A program made the position numbers and the translations under genes. Positions 10,010 through 22,759 of a stretch of DNA of 64,000 nucleotides are shown here, in pieces (within the stretch, counting starts at the first letter, position 1; every line of letters starts with the position of its first letter). Source of the DNA: Diadema setosum (Eukaryota; Echinodermata; Echinoidea; Diadematoida; Diadematidae). Under the pieces are notes generated by a model. It made no database searches. It saw only the letters and a list, made by a program, of their open reading frames with translations, and was not told where the DNA came from. The DNA is taken from positions 10,364,309 to 10,428,308 of the forward strand of contig CM067059.1 of the NCBI GenBank assembly GCA_033980235.1, read 5' to 3'.

Positions 10010-13000
10010 TCGTGAAAGGAACTGATGTGGAGAGGAGTGTCTCATGTTTACAATCATTGCAGCTCCTGGTAAGGTAAGAACACCTAACCTCACTGGTTCA
10101 TTTATTATCATTTATTATTAATCCTAACTTTGGAAGTTCCTAATCAATAAACTTATGAAATTTATAAATGTTTTCACATTTACAGCTGTATTTCACATTT
10201 ATAGATGTTGTTTGATATCAAAAAATAAACAACATGAAAAAGATACATCTCATTTGATAATGACTCTATCATTGGCCTCTAGCTAAACCAAGATACATTC
10301 ACAGTGGTAGCCATCTCACATCAGTTCTGCAGTGAGACCACCTCCTCAAGGGGATATTAAGATGGGACTGATGCCGAAGGCAACCATGTACTATCTTCAA
10401 ATTGAGATGGGACACAAGTGTCTATGCTGACAGCCATACCTCCCGTGAAAAGTCGCACACATCAGCTTCGCAACGTTTGGCCAATGTGAATATGGAATAA
10501 GATGGTGGTAGGGCAGTCAAGCAGCTAATCTGATAATTGCTTTTCCCCAAAGAGACAATCTCTTTACCAAAAAAAGAAAAAGAAAAAAGAAGAAATATTC
10601 TGTCAGATCACCTAACACCCAGCTGTCATCACACCACTTAATAAAAGAAAAGCAAGATGGCACCATATAGAAACAGGTACATTACAGTGACCCCTTAATT
10701 CGCCACAAATCACTGCAGCTGTATGAGCACACACACACACAAAAGGTAAAGGTTGAGTTTTACCTTCAGGAAAAAAAAAAAGTAGCAAAGGGGTGAAGAC
10801 TTGTTAACAAAAAGTTTATCAGACCATCCACTGGAACATTGGTATGGCTAAAAAACAACTTGGTCATCTTTAAGAGCATGGTTATTCATGGAGAAAATCA
10901 CTTGTTGAATACAAGTCTCTGGTTTTCTTCAATCCACACAAATTTCAGCAGCACTGAGCTAATCCCCCAGCAATGAATGCAACTGTAGTCAAGCCACAGC
11001 AAAAGAAAACACAATATCATGCTCACTGATTTTGTTTTCATAGACAAAAATCACCTTTGCATCATAATTTTCATACGATTTAGAGAGATTTATTAGTCTA
11101 TAGAGATAACAGAATATATTCCTTTATACTGGTAACTAATTAATTCATCCATGATAAGTCACAATCAATAGATAAGAATGAGACAGTAACATGCTTTCAA
11201 TTTATAGATTTCTCATGATTCAACACAGCTTTGAATGTGCAGTGCTACAAAACTGATATGGCTATCTTATAGCATCTTCATGAGAATCTAACAGTCAGCT
11301 AGTCATAAACAACAAAAACAAATATTACAAAATGCTTTGCCTATCACTTGATTTTAAACTACATCATTCCAATTTAAAAAGGAGCTACTCAAATAGAGGA
11401 GCCATCTTTTACTGAAGCAGCATGATAAAATTTGTGTCAAACTTCCCAAGATGTAATTCTATTTTTCTTGTGTTAACTCTCATAATGTTAGGCATCCAGC
11501 ACATTAATACATGACCTAAGAAGAAGTTCTGTGAAAAATTCATGTATTTCTTTAGATACAAGATTCTGTTTTTAAATCCATGTTCTTATCAGTCATATTA
11601 CATGTACAACTACTGTACGGTTTCCACTCAAAATTGGCATAATGCATCTTAGCTCTATTGCTCAGGAGGAAAGTGCTGTACATTGTACACCACATCTCTT
11701 CAAATTTTGTGCGTCGTTGTGAGCTGGTATCCAGATTCATACCAGATGTGGTTTTGTCAAATCTGATATTTTCATGTTCTGCAATAAGAGGAAAAAAATA
11801 CAACAAAAACACCGCTTGTTTACTTTACAAACTGTCCCCTGCACAAGTAAACAAGAAACATGACAAGGAAAAAATGAGAAACATGCTAGAAAGAAAGCAA
11901 ATCCTCTCCAGAGAAGGAAAGAAAACCCCCAGATCATTTTCAAACCAACCCAGTTTTAGCATGACAAACAAGGACCTACTAATCTGGGCTGAGTGAGGGG
12001 TACATTGGTGTGTAGGAGCTGAGACGTTTTAAAGCTTTCTTCTTCCACTTCACCTGTATAGAGTGTATCATTCAGTTAATTGTCACCAGGGTTGTTTGTC
12101 AGCCTTAAAGAGGGGATTGCCACAGCATCAAGCAGGCAGCTCACCAAGTATCTCTCACAATTAAAAGGGCAGCTAGGCCGTCCAATAAAACACATCGTAC
12201 AAAGACTTTCTGCATCTATAAACAAGAAAAAAAAAGCCTGAACAGAATTACTGACCCATACACACACAGCCTTTAATGGCAAACTGCAAAAATGAATTGT
12301 GAAAAAAAAAAAAATTGTGTGTTATCAAGACTTGCACAGAAATTTCCCGTCCAAAGTCTCCATCTCTTTATTCATCCCAATCCACCAACACCCCCCCCCC
12401 CCCCCGAAAGAAGAAGGAAAAAAAAAAAAAACTCAAGCAGCAAGAGTACACTGCACTTATGGACGAGTACATCACTTGTTCAAAGCTGTGTACTTTATTG
12501 ACCCAAAATGCAGTTATTATTCCCTCTACAACGCATGATTTCGCAAATGGGTGGGGACAAAGACGCGACAAGACATCCCCTTTCCATTAAAGGCCTATCG
12601 AGAGTCAAGTGCAGGCAACAATACCCCCCTCCTCCGCACCCCTTTCCACAAGTCTGCTATCACACCCTACTTGGCTCTTACCCCTCCCCTCCTCTTGGAA
12701 AGTATTGATTGGAGCTAACGATTAGGCTTTCTCCTCATCAAGGGGGCTAATCCAGAAGGGCCAGTTAGCTATTGAGAGTCAACTGCTTGTCCATCATGGG
12801 GGTTTTCAAGCCATGCATTAGTACTTTAGTGGCCAGCAATCAAAAGGGCTTTACGGCAGGTCATTAGTTCAAATTGGAGATGACAGCAGTCTTCAAGGCG
12901 ATGGCATCCCAATCACCTTCTGGCAGTTTACAACATTGAAAATATTATCTACCGAGCATTATCTTTTCTTAAAAACATCATGTGAATACCTACGCGCAAT

Positions 13001-16000
13001 AGGCAAATCCAAAGCATAACTTGGTGAACATCTGAAGACAATGTCTTTAAATCTGTGAGATATTGTCGTGAAAATACGAGTAAAGTTCCTGACTGTCGTA
13101 CACATCACATATGTCTTCCATCATATACATTGCAGCTGTCTGAGCATGAAGGCATGCGTACACCATCTACAAATATAATAGCTCCTTTCGAGTTTTTGCT
13201 CCTGCCATATCTGTTTTTGTGGTTTAGATTGTTGAAGTTCTTTTTTATCATTTGACGAGTAACCGTTTCGTATGTCCATTTATATGCATGGGGTGACATG
13301 CTCACTCATTTGTATTTTCAGCCTCTAATTTTTAGATTAGTCTGTTCATAAAGATGGCATTAAGGCATCATATGTTATCTTCTGGTCTGAAGAACTCGCT
13401 ATTAAAACCATTTACTTTTACCAAGAAATGTCATTCATTTCTTCCTTTCACAGCTTTAACTTTACTCATGCACGTCTTGGGCAAGTTCAAAGGTCGAGAC
13501 TCCCAAATAGATTATTAAGTGCTTTCAAATCAATGCACATAACTTAGTTTTAAGAAGACGCTAAATCAAGTTACATTGCTTTTGAGTCACATACAGAAGC
13601 ATAATAGGAATACTGAGCCTACATCTGTAAGTTAATAAATGCTGTAAAAGAGTTTGTGACTGTCCATCTTATACTAGGGTATACTGTAACTCTTAACTCT
13701 CATTCACATAGAGGTGGAGGTACATTGTATATAACTCATTTTCTTTCTTGTCATTACTAATCCATATCATAACATAAATATTTGAATAGGGCAAGCATCC
13801 TCTGTAACAACAATAAAAAATATTTTTGCTTTATTCATCCTTATAAATGGGGCTTTGATCTGTGTGTAAGAATGAAGACTTTATTCCATACAGAATGTTA
13901 CGAATGCAGACACTGATCTGTTTTGAGTATTTAGGAGATGCATTCATTTTTTTTTTTTTATTCCAGTGACAAGATCATCAGCTGTTTTCCATGCTTTGCG
14001 TCTAATTGTTCCTTATTCTGCAGATAGCGCAAGCTTTGCTAATCAGCAGTTATTGTGAGCAGAGTTAACGGCAATGTCAAAAAATTTGTTTTGCAGACGG
14101 TGTCCTTTGCTTTGTTTTGTTTTTCTCCTGTCACTACTTGACAGATTTACACTCTGAAAAAGAAACAAAAAAACTTTTGATCTCTGCGCACCTTGCCTTT
14201 GGTGTTGTTTGTTCTCTCCACCAAGGAATCACACCTGAATAATTAATGTTTTATCTTGCAGCAAGTGCAGTCATACACGTTTGTACAAAGAAAGCATGAT
14301 GGTATGAGTTCAATACTACACGTACGTCATACAAGTGTACCTCCTACTCCCTTTACAGAGTATCTAGAGTTTGTTCAATCTATCCATCCATACAGTGAGT
14401 TTGATACCAACAGGTTTAGCAGTTTTAGTGTCACTCATCTAGTCATCAACTTGAGCATCACAACAAACTAAACTGAACGTGATCTCAAAGGACTGCATCA
14501 CTTTGATAAAATAATTAGAACCGTGTACATAATTAATGACTATAGTATGACTCAAGATTCCACTTCCAAGATTGAAAAAAAAAAAAGAGAGAGTAGGGGT
14601 AGGGGGGGGGGAGAAAAAAGTTTGCAGTATTGATCACGTCACCTCGAAAGAAGCCATGCAAGACGGGCTGCCAGCACGGTCGGCTGGCGGGGGACAGTGT
14701 ATTGCCGCTTATTACCCCAGGCAGCTGAATGGGGATCCCGAGAAATGGAGGGATATCATGACGGGGCTGCTGACGTTATTCCTGTTTAGACCAAGAAGGT
14801 GGTCAATTGTTGCGCTGGGGTTTCATTTCAATGGAGGAGGGGTGAGTGAGAAGGACCGGGGCGAAGAGAAAAACAAAAGGAAGGGAGACAAAACCAGAGA
14901 CTCCTGAAATAACAAACATTTAGCAGCCCCCACTGTGCAGGCATGTGTGTGTTAATCTTTTCTTCAACGCAGTCAGCGAAGATCATTATACGCCGAGTAG
15001 AGTTACCAGTACAAGGTGCTGGCATTGGTAGCCTTCCCTGAAAATTAGACCTGGTGTGATTTCTTGAAATTGTGCACGCTACAGTGTACAGTGGTTCATT
15101 GAATCAATTTTCTGTTTAATTCAGTCAATATTAAATTGTGGGAAGGATCGAAGTTGAAATAAAGTTCTATCATCCCTGAATATGTGCTCAGACAAATATA
15201 ATGTTCTTTTACTCTTATTTGGCAGCCACAGACATGTATCGGTCAGAAATTGTCACAATTCTTACAAATCAAAAACACCATGTCCTTTGAAGTGCATTAA
15301 TTGACTTGTCCCTACAGTGATTCTACTTTTATACTCAGCTGGTCAACTTGTACTATAAACTTGATTTTTCTTGTCATCAGTAGCATGAGAAAGAAAATGT
15401 TTGGTCTCAATTTATTACATAATATTTATATTCCACTTTTTTACACCCAGCATGGGCATCAAGTCTGGCAACACTTTCCATCATAGTCCACTAATTGTAT
15501 AAAATAATATCTACACTGAAAATCATACAAACAAAATAAAGATTGCTAGTATGTAGCATCTCTGATCAGAGTAAACAGAAAAAAAGTCCATTCATAGCTA
15601 TTCAGGTATGATGTTATTTTTCAAAAAGATTTTTTTTTTTGAATAAAACAAACATACTGGCAGATTCCATGAATAGTTTTCACCTGTCATTTGACAAAAC
15701 TATATACTACCACTCTTGATATCTCATTTAGATGACAAACATCCTGAGCTGTACGGAGGATGATTTTACGAGAGAATGTGTGGATATAAGGCAGGTGGAT
15801 AAGGATTCACAGACATTTAAGACACACTGTAAATACAGCCCATTCAGAGAGTGATCAATTCCACGAATTGGAGAAACTGTCGTGTGAATGGGACGATTGA
15901 TTTGACGTAATGAGGGGTAAGCGCTTGCCACACAAGAGACGTTACGCAGGCTTGCACGAAGCAAACAAAAGTCATTGGAATCATAAAATTTTTGAATGCA

Positions 16001-17255
16001 GACACCACAACCAAATATTGGGATGGCTTGCATTTCAGCACGCATCCAAATTTCACGGTCTGCCCACGGATCAGATCGATAGCAGAAGTCATTTTCAGCG
16101 AGTAGTCAGTGACATGGTAACGTGCTAGTGTTTTGGACATTCAATAAAGTTAAGCTGTGAATTAGGAGCCAATGAAATGTAGCGGGTAATTAATCCATTT
16201 AATCTATAAAGTGAGAATTACCACTCACAATGTGAAAGGGTAATTGGTATTGATGCTGCAGAAGACAACAAAGTACGGACATTAGCAAAGATCAGTAGCT
16301 ACAGATTCATGAGCGACAAAGGAATTTTGAGGGAGTTTCCGTCAATTTCCGTCACAAAGAACACCTTTTTCTCCTCCTTAGACCCCCACCCTACTCTGAC
16401 AAAGGAAACCATTGGTAGCATATAGTCTCTACATGTCTTTTGTGTTTTTTCGTCTCTTAACTCCATGGGTCAATACCGGGCATTCATGATCCGCCCATGT
16501 TGCTCTTAAGAGGCACTTTAAGACCAATTTATTAGCCGGACTGAGAAGTTGTCTGAAGTATGTACACACCATTCTCTCCAATAGGTAGAACTACACATTG
16601 CACAGCTTACAAGCTACATGTACATATGTGTACATGTAGAGCATCAAGAGTCCTGTATTCCAAGTCCTGCAAAACTTCTGTACGACCATGTTTTGAGTGA
16701 TTTTAGTTGCACATTGGGAAATTGTTTAATCTTTTTTTTTTTTTGAAACATTGCAGACACCAGCTTCACTATTACAAAGCCAGTGTAAATCCTATGTTTT
16801 TGAAGAAAAGCAGACAGCAAATACAAGAGTATCCCACAATAGAATGTTGACAGCAAACACACAAACAGTATCAAACGTGCTATCGTTGGCTACTACAGTA
16901 TCATCTCAAATCATCTATTCTAGGACTAGAGCAAAGCAAACCAAAATGTCAGTGAAAGAATGGTTTAAAAATATATTGTGTAACCAAAATAGATTGTCAT
17001 CTAAAAATTCAGTTGACTGACACCAGAATAAGGAAAATTTCATCATGAAAACAATGGTTTCAACAAGGAAACACACAAAAGGTAAAGACACTTCTGTCCT
17101 ATTCTATGTTTCAAATGAACGAAAAACAAAACAAAACAAACAAACACATGCATCACATGATGAAACATTCAGGGTATACTGAATGCATTGATCACTGTCA
17201 ATTTGGCTGCAGGGCACAAAGACAGGAAATCCAACTTTATCAGTCTCAAGTTGGT
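10010..17255. other. Long non-coding stretch, probably intron of the CH-domain gene
   Basis: Because the CH exon at 17.3 kb ends in a splice donor pointing left, this stretch is probably intronic. No following exon was recognised despite a search for the second half of a CH domain. GC-balanced islands occur at 12540-12920, 14640-14900 and 15900-16340. The 16140-16330 island is rich in TAATTAAT/TAATTGG words. A minus-strand segment ending in an AG acceptor near 11790 has a strong pyrimidine tract but no identifiable product. Confidence 0.4.
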
Positions 17256-17261
17256 ACTTAC

Positions 17262-17376
17262 AGAGGATCTCCAACACGCTGACAAGTGTGAGACCATCGG
17301 ATACACTCTTCCGAAAATCTGTCAGTGGTCTGTGCTTCTTCTTCTTCAGGACATTATTCAGCCAAGTCAGATGTTC
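17262..17376 (-). CDS. CH (calponin-homology) domain exon, minus strand
   Basis: The exon runs from an AG acceptor just above 17376 to a GTAAGT donor at 17261-17256. It is 115 nt (38 codons plus one base) and starts in phase 0. The translation contains HLTWLNNVLKKKKHRPLTDF followed by SVSDGLTLVSVLEIL. The W-L-N-x-x-L start, the basic stretch and the S-D-G-L-x-L-x-x-x-L-E-I-L helix are the first half of a CH domain, a fold used for actin or microtubule binding. The single-domain layout and N-terminal position would suit neuron-navigator-like or DIXDC1-like proteins, but the family cannot be fixed from half a domain. The second half must lie further left and was not found. Confidence 0.75.
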
Positions 17377-17984
17377 CTATGACAAAAGCAAAAACAATCT
17401 ATGATTACTGCTACTGTCACTTCTCTATTATATAGCACCAAAAAAAAAAGTAATGTGCTCCATAGGTGTTGGTAGAGTATCTCTCTCATTTCTATTCTGA
17501 CCTGTTGATGACACTACATGTACAATTGTAGGTACAAATATGAGCATATATGTGTGTGACTATGTTTACTCAAATCATTGCAATACGATTGCAGGGGATC
17601 ACAAATTAAAGAAATATTTAGAAATCACAAGCATGTAGTTTACAAGTAACTTATGAGCACTGTGCTATCTACACTTTACCAAACTCTGCAAATCATAGGA
17701 AACAACATCAAGCAAAAAATACATATATTGATACACACTCTTGCATTTAACAGTCAAGACATATTAAACCTGAATAGAATATTTCTATTCTAAATGCCAC
17801 TTTACTCACTTCAGATTGCTTGAACACATTACATTCCAGCAAGGTCATCTAATTGCTCTATGTTTTACACACAAAAAAATAAATAAATGCAATAGCCACT
17901 CCATACACAGTGAGTATAAGTATCAACTAGATAAGACAATATGACTTCAGTGTGTCAGCAAATTACTGTACACTACAAACACAC

Positions 17985-18080
17985 CTTCTCCTCTGTACCG
18001 AGACCAGAATCTCTGCGAAGCCGCAGCGAAAATGACCCTGGGCGCTTCTGCCTCTGAAACGGCTTGACCGAAGTGGCCAT
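17985..18080 (-). CDS. Alternative first coding exon of the CH-domain gene
   Basis: An ATG at 18080-18078 opens 32 codons (MATSVKPFQRQ..., Arg/Lys-rich, ending GLGTEEK) and stops at a GTGTGT donor at 17984. An in-frame TGA lies a few codons upstream of the ATG, so this is a genuine N-terminus with 5' UTR. It ends in phase 0 and joins the phase-0 CH exon at 17376 across a 608-nt intron. The upstream region (18.38-18.56 kb) has CCAAT motifs. It is inferred to be one of two alternative 5' ends of the gene. Confidence 0.65.
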
Positions 18081-18379
18081 CACGTGGCAAAATCAGTGGA
18101 TGCGAGATACAGCTGTATATCCCTCTTTTTTTCTTCAGACGTCTTCAAAGTTTGACGGCGAAACACAAACTTTGGTAGTCCAGGAACCATTAACGAACCT
18201 CCATTTCCCTCAGGACAAAGTACACGAAATTCAACACAGAGTTTCAGCACGAGGAATGCTATACTGCCACACACATTGGCTGCTACCGCAATCTTTGCTG
18301 CAGCTATCTTTCCTGTTCAACAGCGTCATATCTCGATGGTAACACTGTACCTTTGGGCCATCGCCCGTACCGATAAGGG

Positions 18380-18560
18380 CTGTTCAGTGTACCCACTTTA
18401 TTGGTTGATTTCCGAGTTGAGGCTCCGCAGAGCTTGTGTACACACAATTGGTCTGAAGTGCGTTGGTCAACAAATCGGCCAATGGCCAACCGAAACAAAC
18501 AAACGACACCTATCGCCCTCAATTTGTTCGTTTGTAATCAGTCAAGATGTGGCCCCTTTG
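18380..18560 (-). promoter_or_regulatory. Possible promoter of the 18.0-kb first exon
   Basis: A GC-balanced segment 300-480 bases upstream of the minus-strand ATG at 18080. It holds a CCAAT motif on the minus strand near 18402 and another CCAAT on the plus strand near 18478. No TATA box stands out. Placement is inferred from context. Confidence 0.3.
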
Positions 18561-18639
18561 GTTTCATTCACATTAAATGTGCTAAAAAAGGAGCAAGTCC
18601 TACTAAAAGTTGAAGTAGTGATGGGACAACCAAACTAAT

Positions 18640-21600
18640 AGCTTAACAGATAAAGAGATTTCATAAGATTAAAGATTCATGGACATGTCATGAATGCAGA
18701 ACATTGGCCTTTTGAATGGAGAGAGATTCTTCGGGATACCACAAAAAATCTAACATAATCTCTCAAAGAGTAACTGCTCTGCCTTTTAGATATGCGTATT
18801 TAATGTATTAGAAAAAGACAAGATCTTTCAAAAAGTAACTGTTGGCAAAAAACTACAAACCTTGCCTTAAAGTCAAATTTATTTAGACTGAATAAATAGC
18901 TTCAACTTAGAAAAAATTCGACTTATGAGGGAAAAAAATCAATAGAATATCAATGAAAAGAAGAGGACCTGAAAAGACCTTCGACTTAGGTGATTATTTG
19001 ACTTATGGTAGATCCACTCAAGCAAAGTTGACTATATTAAGGAATCATGATAGCTCCAGGCACAGATGAATAATCTATGAAACCGTGATGCCTTTTCTAG
19101 ATGTCATAGCAGTCTCAGCTAGAAAAAAAATGAAATATAGCACTTTGTATTATGACAACAATAAAAAGCACAGTTTGCTCACTGTAATGCAAACAAATAT
19201 CTCAGTAGCTCTGTGATATTCACGCTGTCGGGAGTTATCCCTTAAAATTCATTTGAGCCGTATCTCTCAGCCTGAGCCTTCCACTGTGTATTTATACAGT
19301 CAAGCAACACGCTTGAAGCATAACCAATAAATTATGTGGCCTCACTGCATGTTATTGATCACCTGTCATTCTCATGCCATCTTGACATACAATGTATCCC
19401 AAAAGATGGACCTGGTTGTTGTCGTTTCCCTTTTTTTTTTTCTCTCACTGCTGGCATGGTTCCGAATATTGAATTGCGCATTATTAGAATTTATTCGCTG
19501 CCATGCCTGCATTCGTGAACATTTTGTCTTCAATCATGATTTGGAACAACAGCTCAAAACATGATAATTGAAAGTGGATATGTCCAACTGAAATACATGT
19601 AAATTATTGCACAACCCGTATTGCCACAGTAATTCTATAAACCCTCCATCCATGAAACTTGAAGTTTAGAATCACCATATATTGAAGCTTGCATGTCGGA
19701 ACTGCAAGAGCTCAACAAATAAGAAAAGGAAGAAAAAAAAAATTCATATCAACCATGAAGCTGGTTTTGTGGTTTTACTGCCCATGCATGGGGCAAGGTA
19801 CTTTGCAGGATTTTCTCCTCATGTCAGTTGTAAATCTATGACACAAGTTAGATCCCTGTCAATGACAGCAGACAATATCCCTATTCATCAAAAGCAATAG
19901 CTTCATCTTCAGATTCAAGGAGATTATTGAAGTGTTCACAGCTAAATCCTCTCCACTCTTTTCTTCCTTTCTCTCAAGAGCAGGCATCAGCCCCGTCTAC
20001 AGCTTCAAGTACAGAATTAACAACTGATGCATCTCTGAATTCCTTTCTTTCCTCAGTGGCAGCCATAGAAAAGAGATTCTTCTTTGACTTTTAGAGCATC
20101 CCCAGTTACTATGGTATACTTCAAACACTGAAAATGGCAGATTGTATCTGTTGGAAACTTTTATCTGCTGAAAGGTACAGCACAGTAATCAGATCTCTAG
20201 CAGGAAGTCTGCAGCAACCACACCTCCCTATCCACTGAAATTGATGAAGTCATTGACAGTATTCCCTTTCTTTTGATGTGCTATTCAATCAAACACAGGC
20301 AGCTCCCTTTTTCACTGCGCTGAAAGGAACTATTTCCTACAATAAGTACTGTAAATGAGGTCTGGTTTTACTGATTCTATGCACAATAAACTTTCATCAG
20401 ATTCTGGATACAATTCATGCTTTCTAATCCTACATTTCACTGAAATATGACAATACTAAAGTGTCCAAAAGAAGCCCTTTTATACCATCCCCCCCCCCCC
20501 CCCAATCAAAGAAAATCCACTTTTTTCCCCAAAAACAAGTGCTGGATAGGGTGTGATAAAAAAATGCTATTCAAAATGACATCACCTAATGACCATTGCC
20601 ATCAAATTTGTCCAACACAAATCATGTTATAGACGTTCCTCTTGTTGCTCATACTCCTTTAGATTAGATTGTACATGTATGCTCTATCTGTACTCAAAAA
20701 AGACCAAATGCAAATTACACCTTGTACGCAAGAACCAGTCTTTTTGACATGGTATACATATCATGAGTAATACAGATAAAGCTTGCTATCTAGTATTTGT
20801 ACATAGAGTAACAGCAAAAGGAACATCTACAAAATAACTACGCTCTCCCTCTCTCAGAAAAACAAATTGTCTTCACAAATCATGCTGTCAGCCTCTAGAG
20901 CATAATAAAGTCACCCATCCCTTGAAAAGTCCAAGGAAGTACTCTAAGTCCAAGAAGTGCACTCTGTGAGTGACCGCCTTCCGCAGAGACGCCACTCAAG
21001 AGCTGGCACCAGCGTCCGATGAGTGCTTTCGAGAGCAAACCAGAGCAAATTCCAGCCCTTCCTGCTCTGCAGCCTCTTGATTCGAGGCCACCTAACACAA
21101 ATGATGTTTGCTCTGCACTGGACAACAATACACAGACTCTTTCGGGACTCGTTCAATGGGACAAAAGTAGCGCACATGGTCTTTGGCAAACCGCTCTGAC
21201 ATTAGAATGCCATTTTGCAGCATAAATGATGCTACTTCATCCACTTATAATGATGTTATTCTACCCACTTGCCATTGTGGAGTCCTCAATGTCACCCATG
21301 TAATGAATACATGGAGCTCGAGATGTTTGCAAACAACCAGGATAATAGGAATAACATAATGATGTCTCCATATATTTATCTCCGGAAGAGTTTCCTGCTG
21401 ACATAGAAATGTTTTGATTCAATCAGTTACTGTATCCTCCATAAAACGCCTAATCACCTGTAATATGTTTCCTTAAAAGCAGGGCAAAGAAAAAAAAATA
21501 AGCATTTGATTGGTACGTTGTACATCAACAACCACAATATTGTAAAGGATTGTCTGCTTAATTTTCAACAAGATGTCTGGATGTCCCGTGTAAAATTTGA

Positions 21601-22440
21601 GTCAGACTTCCATTAAACTTGCGTCCTTCAGCAAATCACTTCATCCATACAGCTCTTCTCTACCAACATGTTTGAAGGAGTGCCCAGTAGGAAGGTGAAT
21701 GTGTGTGTGTGTGTTCATGTGTTCTCAGAAACAACTTGAATCGGGGATATTGTAGCGTTTCACTCAAGGCAACCAGGGATACATTTCACACCAGGCATGT
21801 GCCAATTTGTTCAGAGTATCTAAAACAAATGGAAAAGCACCTGCCCATTCTGCATAATTAGGAACTCTATGTAGGCGAATGGTTTCAACTATTCAAATTA
21901 GGAAATTACAAAATTTTTACATGTGTCCTCGACAATTAAATACAAATGTACGTATGCACACACACACTACATGAAGTCATATTTTTTGCTTACTGAACTG
22001 AATCTAAGTATAATTTTTTTTAATGACTTTCCATTTCAATTATTGAATTTATTGGAAAGAATTTTTTTTTTTAAAGAAACAAATAACTGGAATATGTCTA
22101 GTCACCGTGAGAAAACTTTCATATTACTAGTTGAAGCGTCTTCCGAGAGAGAGAGGGAGAGACTGTGTGTGTATGCATATGAAAAAAAAAAAAAAGAAAA
22201 AAAAAATTAGATTGAGTATGTGTCTGTGGTAAAGAGTGAATTGAATTGATTTGAATTAATGCTCCTCAAGACGCAAAGTAGAAAGTAGTAAAAAGTACAG
22301 AGTACAATGCCTCCGGCACCACTTCGTGGCAGAGGCATTAAAAGGCTGTTCATAAGCTAAAAATAAAACAAACACTGAACAACACATGGTATAATTCCTA
22401 TTACAGCATTAATATCATTCTCAGTTTTCTGCTTTATGGT
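18640..22440. other. Non-coding stretch, probably first intron of the CH-domain gene
   Basis: No convincing exon. A balanced segment at 20940-21220 has open frames on both strands but no domain or clear splice sites. There is a C-run at 20490, a TG repeat at 21700 and a GA patch at 22145. Confidence 0.4.
22306..22339. repeat. Short hairpin
   Basis: AATGCCTC (22306-22313) pairs with GAGGCATT (22332-22339), with an inner CCAC/GTGG stem around a TTC loop. It sits in AT-rich DNA close to the exon below. Probably part of a dispersed repeat; no RNA gene is claimed. Confidence 0.5.
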
Positions 22441-22445
22441 CCTAC

Positions 22446-22747
22446 CTCACACTCCTGAAGTTCCCATTCTCCCCGAACCGTGTACTTGACCGGAAGGGGG
22501 TTTTTCGTCTTCGGGTAAAGCCCACGCTGGGACGGCACGAATCCATTCTCCCGCGACTTCTCATACGCCTTTTCCGACTTGGCCGTCCAGGACTTGATCG
22601 GCTGCGGCTTCAGGGGCCGCGGTCCCGAGGAGGGCGCTGACCCCAGATGTCCCTTGATGACCATCATGGCAGCTGGCTTGCGGGACTGCACTCTCATGGA
22701 TATGGGACTGTCGACGTCATCGTTCGGAATGTCAACAGAGACAAGGG
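22446..22747 (-). CDS. GC-rich coding exon upstream of the CH exon, minus strand
   Basis: A 302-nt segment (two bases plus 100 codons) runs from an AG acceptor just above 22747 to a GTAGGA donor at 22445. Third codon positions are strongly G/C-rich, unlike any flanking sequence, which marks it as coding. The peptide is basic and Pro/Lys/Ser-rich (for example KGHLGSAPSSGPRPLKPQP) and ends EWELQECE. It contains no domain I recognise. It ends in phase 0 and could splice directly to the phase-0 CH exon at 17376, as an alternative to the 18.0-kb first exon. The entry phase implies at least one more upstream exon, unless translation starts at its internal ATG (22697). Confidence 0.65.
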
Positions 22748-22759
22748 CTACATCGATTC

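Noticed and set aside
20944..21225. Candidate exon with open frames on both strands
   Set aside because: Balanced composition but no consistent splice sites and no recognisable product on either strand.
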